The notes under the pieces: model-generated
The model's database searches: none
The model's input: only the letters and a program-made list of their open reading frames with translations
What the model was told of the DNA's origin: nothing
Program-made: the position numbers and the translations under genes
DNA from: Lentisphaeria bacterium
GTDB lineage: Bacteria; Verrucomicrobiota; Lentisphaeria; Oligosphaerales; Oligosphaeraceae
DNA: 20,401 nt
Reading direction: 5' to 3'
NCBI GenBank assembly: GCA_016287975.1
Contig: JAEEXV010000287.1
Location: 1 to 20,401, forward strand
Shown here: positions 16,601 to 20,401 of the stretch, one piece after another
Layout of the letters: every line of letters begins with the position of its first letter
Numbering within the stretch: the first letter of the stretch is position 1

Positions 16601-16766
16601 CCTCAACTCCACCAGCCAGGCCAAAACCGTCCGCGTCACCCTCCCAGGCAACGCCGCCGCCACCCTCCTCGCCCCCGTCACTGGCGCCGAGACCCCGTTC
16701 GCCTCGGGCCAGGACCTGACCCTCCCGCCCTACCAGGCCGTCCTCATCCGCGCCACCGCCGACTGA
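13671..16766 (+). CDS. Secreted putative glycoside hydrolase, GH123/DUF6067-like
   Basis: A 1031-aa exported protein with signal peptide MRRPFACLLAACALPLFAAF. Residues about 20-165 and 170-330 resemble two carbohydrate-binding jelly-roll domains (ADCHLLVDNLRVANV and VIRFDQLKFEEG near their ends). A beta-sandwich follows at about 340-640 with RGLAWYAPRCFPCAND, as in DUF6067/GH123-type N-terminal regions. A probable (beta/alpha)8 barrel spans about 650-960, including EVGTLYQIPFYITDTMPEF, WRGFYYDCYGSDLYSAHGI (about 783-801) and LMGEQYRAP. Acidic residues in FYYDCYGSD are candidates for catalysis. The C-terminus is a beta domain ending in LPPYQAVLIRA. GH123 enzymes act on beta-N-acetylgalactosaminides, but exact family and substrate are inference. 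The ATG lies 15 nt after the pseudopilin stop with only a weak ribosome-binding site. Confidence 0.82.
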   Translation: MRRPFACLLAACALPLFAAFELFDKPPVQGILRDGAALAAGCGQDGSGALRITGNGKTAQYAYSYRWNQVEPGKQYGISFACRPSPGFKGAVLVAVNFARGGWKFEPKASLSRTVPLPQDRWGHQQVVFTVPEGFNQCEATIRLVKVPADCHLLVDNLRVANVTSDKNFFRARHLDTIFDNWTFLGQQHFEHYCLGPGAKVVMDWKQAKAGESFLEIRGDGTRMQYPLVIQNLAVEPDRNYRFSVWYNASRHFDAGIRLFMFECMDENRRHLAQPRVGVRATKGEWRELVFDFKTPANARLLDIMFNLRHFPQDAVIRFDQLKFEEGAVGPDLRQSFQPEKQTMTVACPVLGDLGAVKPVENSYEVRTMDGRPFRALKSPANEPLTVSVADFPDGEYMLHASVRLSDGSTMACEPRHFGIYKQPYWKNDLGILKDADPAPAPWRGLTRDGAAVTAWNGVFRFGPALELEQFTENGGTPLLKQPLAVACDGKPLAATGPVAWQPGRARLAASVPVTASGWTGTLRMVIDYMGFVRYALDLDSTPKATDLSDVRVSFAVHGAEFVHRSDASWSDIGAIDLKAQPRWETRHRYHEIMVGNVDRGLAWYAPRCFPCANDFNTAAAAADASGAFTARLVHAALAMTSNRPCRIEFAVMPWPFRPAADHWKRLRFRAYQYSNFNMMSSMKPMKYCGLPASRDDALTMTHAQKLQGPGEVGTLYQIPFYITDTMPEFRYFEEQWQGYPSRYYVLKAFGKNAKMRKCDTRARLWQDLYCFMADKYLRQFPWRGFYYDCYGSDLYSAHGISFHPTFETRQFHERVYLTTNAVHPGFLTFTHQGGQQACTSAGFTDVTLMGEQYRAPCMTHDYYLQFLTLDQFRYENAVRIGPDRMFLPQYRQPDKIASPEIAAHAAGLAFLHNCMLYPSFIQADVCKRMICWLYGFGVKDAAFFPYWKPSPDGVSTSDPAVPVSYWKSPKGILATVLNSTSQAKTVRVTLPGNAAATLLAPVTGAETPFASGQDLTLPPYQAVLIRATAD

Positions 16767-16786
16767 CCATCGCCGTCGGACAGACC

Positions 16787-17683
16787 ATGCGCACACTCCA
16801 TTTCGACAACGCCACCTGGCACGCCGTCCTCGCCGAGACAGGCGGCAACCTCATCCGCCTGCGGCATGGCCCGACCGCCCTCGACATCCTGCGCACGCCG
16901 CGCACCCACCGCGACTTCGAGGCGGCCCCCGCCGTCCACGGCATCCCGCTGCTCTTCCTCCCCAACCGCATCGCGGACGGACGCTTCCGCTGGAACGGCC
17001 GCAACTACCGCCTCCCCGTCAACGAACCCGCCCGCCGCAACCACCTCCACGGCTTCCTGCACACGCTCCCGTGGGAACTGCGGCGCCTCCCCGACGGCCT
17101 CGCCGCCATCCGCCGCTTCGCCGCCGACGCCGTCTGGCCGCACTCCTTCGAGGCGCAGGTCGAATACGTCTTCCACGGCGACGAAATGCGCCAGCGGGTG
17201 ACCTTCACCAACACGGGGGACACGCCGATGCCATTCCTCTTCGGGCAGCACACCGTATTCCGCCTGCCCGAACCCGATTCCCGCATCACCGTCACCCTCG
17301 CCGACCGCGCCTTCGCCATGGACGAACGATGGCTCCCCACGGGCGGGACACGGCCGCTGCCCACGCACTCCTTCGACAACCGCTCGGGCATCGTCTCCCT
17401 GCACGCACCCCTCCGCCCCGACGACTCGGGCTTCCGAGGCGCCGTCATCGAGCATCCCCTCCACGGCGCCGCCGTCGTCTACGAAGTCGATCCCAACTAC
17501 CGCTTCTGGGTTCTCTGGAACTGGCAGGGCCGCCACCGCATCTTCTGCGCGGAACCCCACACCTGCGCCGTCAACGCCCCCAACGCCAAGGCCCTCCTTG
17601 GCGACACAGGCCTCCAGGCCCTCGCCCCAGGCAAGTCCATCGCCCTGGCCACCTCCTTCCGCGTCCAGCCCCTCATCCCATGA
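16787..17683 (+). CDS. galM: Aldose 1-epimerase (mutarotase) family protein
   Basis: A 298-aa cytoplasmic enzyme that interconverts alpha and beta anomers of free aldoses before phosphorylation. The family signature is clear: PNRIADGRFRWNGRNYRLPV (59-78), RRNHLHGF with His88 as the first conserved histidine, FLFGQHTVFRL with His155, and FCAEPHT with Glu256 as the candidate catalytic base. There is no signal peptide. The start lies 20 nt after the secreted glycosidase gene, and its stop overlaps the next start as ATGA, so the products should be made together. The symbol reflects the family; galactose specificity is not shown. Confidence 0.88.
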   Translation: MRTLHFDNATWHAVLAETGGNLIRLRHGPTALDILRTPRTHRDFEAAPAVHGIPLLFLPNRIADGRFRWNGRNYRLPVNEPARRNHLHGFLHTLPWELRRLPDGLAAIRRFAADAVWPHSFEAQVEYVFHGDEMRQRVTFTNTGDTPMPFLFGQHTVFRLPEPDSRITVTLADRAFAMDERWLPTGGTRPLPTHSFDNRSGIVSLHAPLRPDDSGFRGAVIEHPLHGAAVVYEVDPNYRFWVLWNWQGRHRIFCAEPHTCAVNAPNAKALLGDTGLQALAPGKSIALATSFRVQPLIP

Positions 17684-19797
17684 AACCGCCCGCCTTCCCC
17701 GCCCCCCTCGTCGGGGCATCCATCGGCCCTGGCGTCCAGCCCCTCCAGGACTTCCTGCGCCTGAAACTCGGCGGCATCGTGCTCACCACGCTGCCAGATT
17801 CCCTGCCCGAGGCGGTCGCCGCGATGCGCTTCTGCCGCGAGCACAAGATCCGCGTGATGCTCGCCGAAATCGTCCACCGCCACAACCACGAGCGCTGGCA
17901 TACGCCGTCGCTCGGCAAGGCGGAAATCGAGGCCGCCCTCGCCGAGGCGGGCGAGTTCTTCATCGGGCGCTACGTCATCGGCGAGGCAGGCGGCATGCTC
18001 TACTGGCCCAAGTTCTACACCATCAACGAAGCCGTCCACAACTACCCCAACCTCCCGCCCTGCGACAACGAGCAGCAGGCCCACGACGCCTACGTCCGTT
18101 ATCTCAAACGCGAACTCGACTACGAGCGCCGCGAAGTCTGCGACGCGCCGCTCTTCGACGCCGAATCCAGCATCGTCTTCTCCGCGCATGTCGAGGCGGG
18201 CGTCGACGGCCTCTGCCTCGAAATGTGCCCTGGCGACCCGCTCCTCGCCCTCGCCGCCATCCGCGGCGCCGCCCGCGCCTCCCGCCTCCCCTGGGGCGTC
18301 CACATCGCCCAGATGTGGTACGGCGGCACCCGCGTCGACGAACTCTGGCAGAAGCGCTGGCGCACCCACCTCTGGCTCTCCTATCTCGCTGGAGCCGAGT
18401 TCATCTACCCCGAATCAGGACACCTCGTCTACACCATCAAGGGCGAAACCAACTACCCATTCAACGCCCCCGAAATGCGCCGCGTCCGCCGCGAACTGCG
18501 GCGCCTCCACCAGTTCACCCGCGTCCACCGACGACCCGACGGCGGCCCCGACGCACCCTTCGCCGTCGTGCGCGCCGACACCGACGGCCATCCTGGCCTC
18601 TGGAACCCATACGCCTGGGGCCAGTATGAACGCGGCCGCGCCTGGGAGAGCTCCGACGACGAACGCGGCTGGGAACTCTTCCCCGCCCTCTTCACCCGCG
18701 AATCCGCCTTCCACGAATACAACCAGGGCGACGCCGATTTCAGCGGCAATCCCCCCGCGGGCCAAATCGACGTCATCCCCCCGAACGCCGACTTCTCCCG
18801 CCACCAGATGCTCTTCTTCCTCGGCTACAACGCCATGGACGAACGGCTCTACGACAAGCTCTGCCGCTATGTCGAGGCTGGCGGGCATCTCTTCATCGCC
18901 CTCTCGCATCTCTGCACGCAGTCCCCGCGACGACAGGGCCCGAAGGCCCTCTTCAACGACGGCGACCTCACGCGCCTCTGCGGCTTCCGCGTCACCGACT
19001 CAGGCCCCGCCGACGTCCACGGCATCCTCTATGTCCGCCAGTGCTCCGATCCCGCATATGACTTCCCCGCCAAGAACCCCACCCGCGATCCAGAATTCAA
19101 CGCCCGCTTCACGCCCCTGGAAATCCAGGCGGGCACGCCGCAGTGCCGCGTGCTTGCGGGATGCACCGCGCGCCTCAAGGACACCGTCGAGGCCATCACC
19201 AGACTCCCCGTGCTGGTCGAGCACCGCCTCGGCAAGGGCCTCGTCCTCACCCTGACCACGCAGGAAGCACCTGGCGCCCCCGCCCTTCGCGACTTCGTCC
19301 AGGGAATCCTCCGCGCCGCCGTCCGCGCCCACCGCCCGCCGCTCGACTTCCTCGCGGGCGACCGCGTCCGCCACGCCCTCTACCGCCGCGACGACGGCGG
19401 ACTCAATTGCTATCTCTACAACACAGACTCCGACCTCACCCAGGGCGTCGTCCCCGTCGTCCACGGCCGGCGCCTCCCCGAGCTCCTCCTCCCCCCTGGC
19501 GCCCTCCGCGTCGGCTTCTTCCTCGACGACCTGCTCTTCCTCCCCGACGACCCGCTCTGCGACCTTGAACGCACCGCCCCTGGAGAATACACCCTCCACA
19601 CCAAGGCGCAGCCCATCGTCCTCCACAATCTCGGCGAACCGCGCGACGTCGTCGTCAACGGCACCCGCCTCTCCCTCGACGGGACCGTGTCATTCCAGTG
19701 CCCCGCCTCCATCCCCACCGACCAGGCCCCCTTCTTCGACCCCGCGTTCCTCGACGAACCCGAATTCGACATGCGCGACACCACGACGCCATACTGA
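17680..19797 (+). CDS. Putative cytoplasmic glycoside hydrolase with amidotransferase-like middle domain
   Basis: A 705-aa protein without a signal peptide, translationally coupled (ATGA) to the mutarotase. Residues 1 to about 330 look like a (beta/alpha)8 barrel: LKLGGIVLTTLPDSLPEAV, KIRVMLAEIVHRHNHERW, VIGEAGGMLYWPKFY (Glu near 103), GVDGLCLEMCPGD (Glu near 180) and AGAEFIYPESGH (Glu near 245). Residues about 370-520 resemble the class I amidotransferase-like domain of GH42-type beta-galactosidases (MLFFLGYNAMDERLYDKL, YVEAGGHLFIALSHL). The C-terminus is beta-rich (YTLHTKAQPIVLHNLGEP). The three-part plan matches GH42-like enzymes, but motifs are not the canonical ones. Hydrolysis of imported oligosaccharides is inferred from operon order. 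The stop is closely followed by REP repeats. Confidence 0.75.
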   Translation: MKPPAFPAPLVGASIGPGVQPLQDFLRLKLGGIVLTTLPDSLPEAVAAMRFCREHKIRVMLAEIVHRHNHERWHTPSLGKAEIEAALAEAGEFFIGRYVIGEAGGMLYWPKFYTINEAVHNYPNLPPCDNEQQAHDAYVRYLKRELDYERREVCDAPLFDAESSIVFSAHVEAGVDGLCLEMCPGDPLLALAAIRGAARASRLPWGVHIAQMWYGGTRVDELWQKRWRTHLWLSYLAGAEFIYPESGHLVYTIKGETNYPFNAPEMRRVRRELRRLHQFTRVHRRPDGGPDAPFAVVRADTDGHPGLWNPYAWGQYERGRAWESSDDERGWELFPALFTRESAFHEYNQGDADFSGNPPAGQIDVIPPNADFSRHQMLFFLGYNAMDERLYDKLCRYVEAGGHLFIALSHLCTQSPRRQGPKALFNDGDLTRLCGFRVTDSGPADVHGILYVRQCSDPAYDFPAKNPTRDPEFNARFTPLEIQAGTPQCRVLAGCTARLKDTVEAITRLPVLVEHRLGKGLVLTLTTQEAPGAPALRDFVQGILRAAVRAHRPPLDFLAGDRVRHALYRRDDGGLNCYLYNTDSDLTQGVVPVVHGRRLPELLLPPGALRVGFFLDDLLFLPDDPLCDLERTAPGEYTLHTKAQPIVLHNLGEPRDVVVNGTRLSLDGTVSFQCPASIPTDQAPFFDPAFLDEPEFDMRDTTTPY

Positions 19798-19806
19798 CCC
19801 CGCCCC

Positions 19807-19920
19807 GCATTCACCCAGCGTGTGCCAAATTCCGCCGCAAGAATGCGGCGGCACAGCACTGCGGGGAATGGTGTGCAGCGCAGGCGCCGCACAGGCAGGA
19901 AAAATGGGGCTTGGCGGCGT
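19807..19920. repeat. Type C repeat element, copy 1 (CCGCCGCA hairpin)
   Basis: The left flank GCATTCACCCAGCGTGTGCC is the same as that of B-type REPs, but the hairpin is CCGCCGCAAGAATGCGGCGG (19832-19851), followed by GCACAGCAC and a segment with GGGGAATGGTGTGCAGCG. It lies ten bases past the stop of the 705-aa glycosidase gene. Confidence 0.75.
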
Positions 19921-20097
19921 GTGCCTGCGGGCTTGCCCGCAGGTCGGCCCCGATTCCCCCGCTGGCGAGCAAGCTCGCCAGTACACGCGCCACCGCCCAT
20001 CCCCAAGCCGCCCCCGCATTCACCCAGCGTGTGCCTGCGGGCTTGCCCGCAGGTAGGCCCCCATTTCCCCGCTGGCGAGCAAGCTCGCTAGCACACG
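19918..20097. repeat. REPIN units, third cluster, first two units
   Basis: Two B-A composite units of 70 bp lie at 19918-19987 and 20028-20097. B hairpins are at 19924-19943 and 20034-20053; A hairpins start at 19961 and 20071. The linker is 6 bp shorter than in the clusters next to the RAYT gene because GCCACC is missing before A. Each A has one change (CCAGTACACG; GCTCGCTAGC). These copies lie about 14 kb from the transposase gene. Confidence 0.85.
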
Positions 20098-20125
20098 CGC
20101 CGCCGCCCATCCCCAAGCCGCCCCC

Positions 20126-20260
20126 GCATTCACCCAGCGTGTGCCGAATTCCGCCGCAAGAATGCGGCGGCACAGCACCGCGGGGAATGGTGTGCAGCGC
20201 AGGCGGCGCGAAAACAGCGGAGGCGCCGCACAGGCGGGAAAGATGGGGCCTGGCGGCGTG
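20126..20260. repeat. Type C repeat element, copy 2, with a 20-bp insertion
   Basis: A second copy of the C block, with the same hairpin at 20151-20170 and the same downstream segment. It differs from copy 1 by a few substitutions and about 20 extra bases (GCGCGAAAACAGCGGAGGCG). It runs directly into the next B-A unit, as copy 1 does. Confidence 0.75.
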
Positions 20261-20327
20261 TGCCTGCGGGCTTGCCCGCAGGGAAAGCCCCGATTCCCCC
20301 GCTGGCGAGCAAGCTCGCCAGCACACG
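20257..20327. repeat. REPIN unit, third cluster, last unit
   Basis: A complete B-A composite: B hairpin at 20263-20282, A hairpin at 20301-20322, outer CGTGTGC...GCACACG intact. The short linker matches the two preceding units. Confidence 0.85.
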
Positions 20328-20340
20328 CGCCACCGCCCAC

Positions 20341-20401
20341 CCCCCAGCCCCCCACCCCCTCGCCCCCCGCGCGCCGCCGCGACCCACCGTCCCCCCCCGC
20401 C
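20341..20401. other. C-rich low-complexity end of window
   Basis: The last 61 bases are runs of C with little else. No gene or structure is supported, and the stretch is cut by the window edge. Confidence 0.6.

Overview
The window is a roughly two-thirds G+C bacterial chromosome segment. It looks like a member of the PVC group, most likely Lentisphaerota (Victivallales-like). The clues are two short pseudopilin-like genes with the [20 protein letters not shown] start and an H-x(8-9)-DG tail, each followed at once by a large secreted glycosidase, plus a LacI-type regulator and several large glycoside hydrolases of unusual type. The assignment rests on family knowledge, not on any marker gene.

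Layout. 1-49 holds seven tandem CGACCCN heptamers. 145-4095 (+) is a tight housekeeping run: an M18 aminopeptidase and two tandem CNNM/CorC-type CBS membrane proteins. 4105-5975 is a REP/RAYT locus: a REP-associated tyrosine transposase gene (-) with its own AT-rich promoter and a long C-terminal extension, flanked on both sides by hairpin repeats paired head to head as REPIN-like units. 5986-11431 (-) is a LacI-type regulator, a pseudopilin and a 1216-aa secreted LamG/glycosidase; the regulator has a near-consensus promoter with a LacI-type palindrome over its probable start site. 11573-12331 (-) is an SDR dehydrogenase. 12332-12923 is a divergent intergenic region with four tandem 74-75 bp hairpin repeats. 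12924-19797 (+) is a compact operon: pseudopilin, 1031-aa secreted GH123/DUF6067-like protein, aldose 1-epimerase (ATGA overlap) and a 705-aa cytoplasmic three-domain glycosidase. 19807-20327 is a third REPIN cluster that also contains a different hairpin type.

Proposed logic. Two sugar-degradation modules each pair a pseudopilin with a secreted glycan-active enzyme. The plus-strand module continues with intracellular mutarotation and a second glycosidase, so polymer cleavage outside or in the periplasm would be followed by processing inside. No transporter is visible, and the substrate cannot be read from sequence; galactose or N-acetylhexosamine glycans are only a suggestion.

Two signals stand out. 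First, the REPIN/RAYT system, with a transposase carrying an extra C-terminal, possibly DprA/Rossmann-like domain. Second, an extreme depletion of the tetranucleotide CCGG: about 11 sites found by eye where composition predicts on the order of 200. Codon choice before Gly shifts to ACT/ACA, CCA/CCT and TCA/TCT to avoid it. Four of the 11 sites lie in the 0.76-kb SDR gene, suggesting recent acquisition of that gene.
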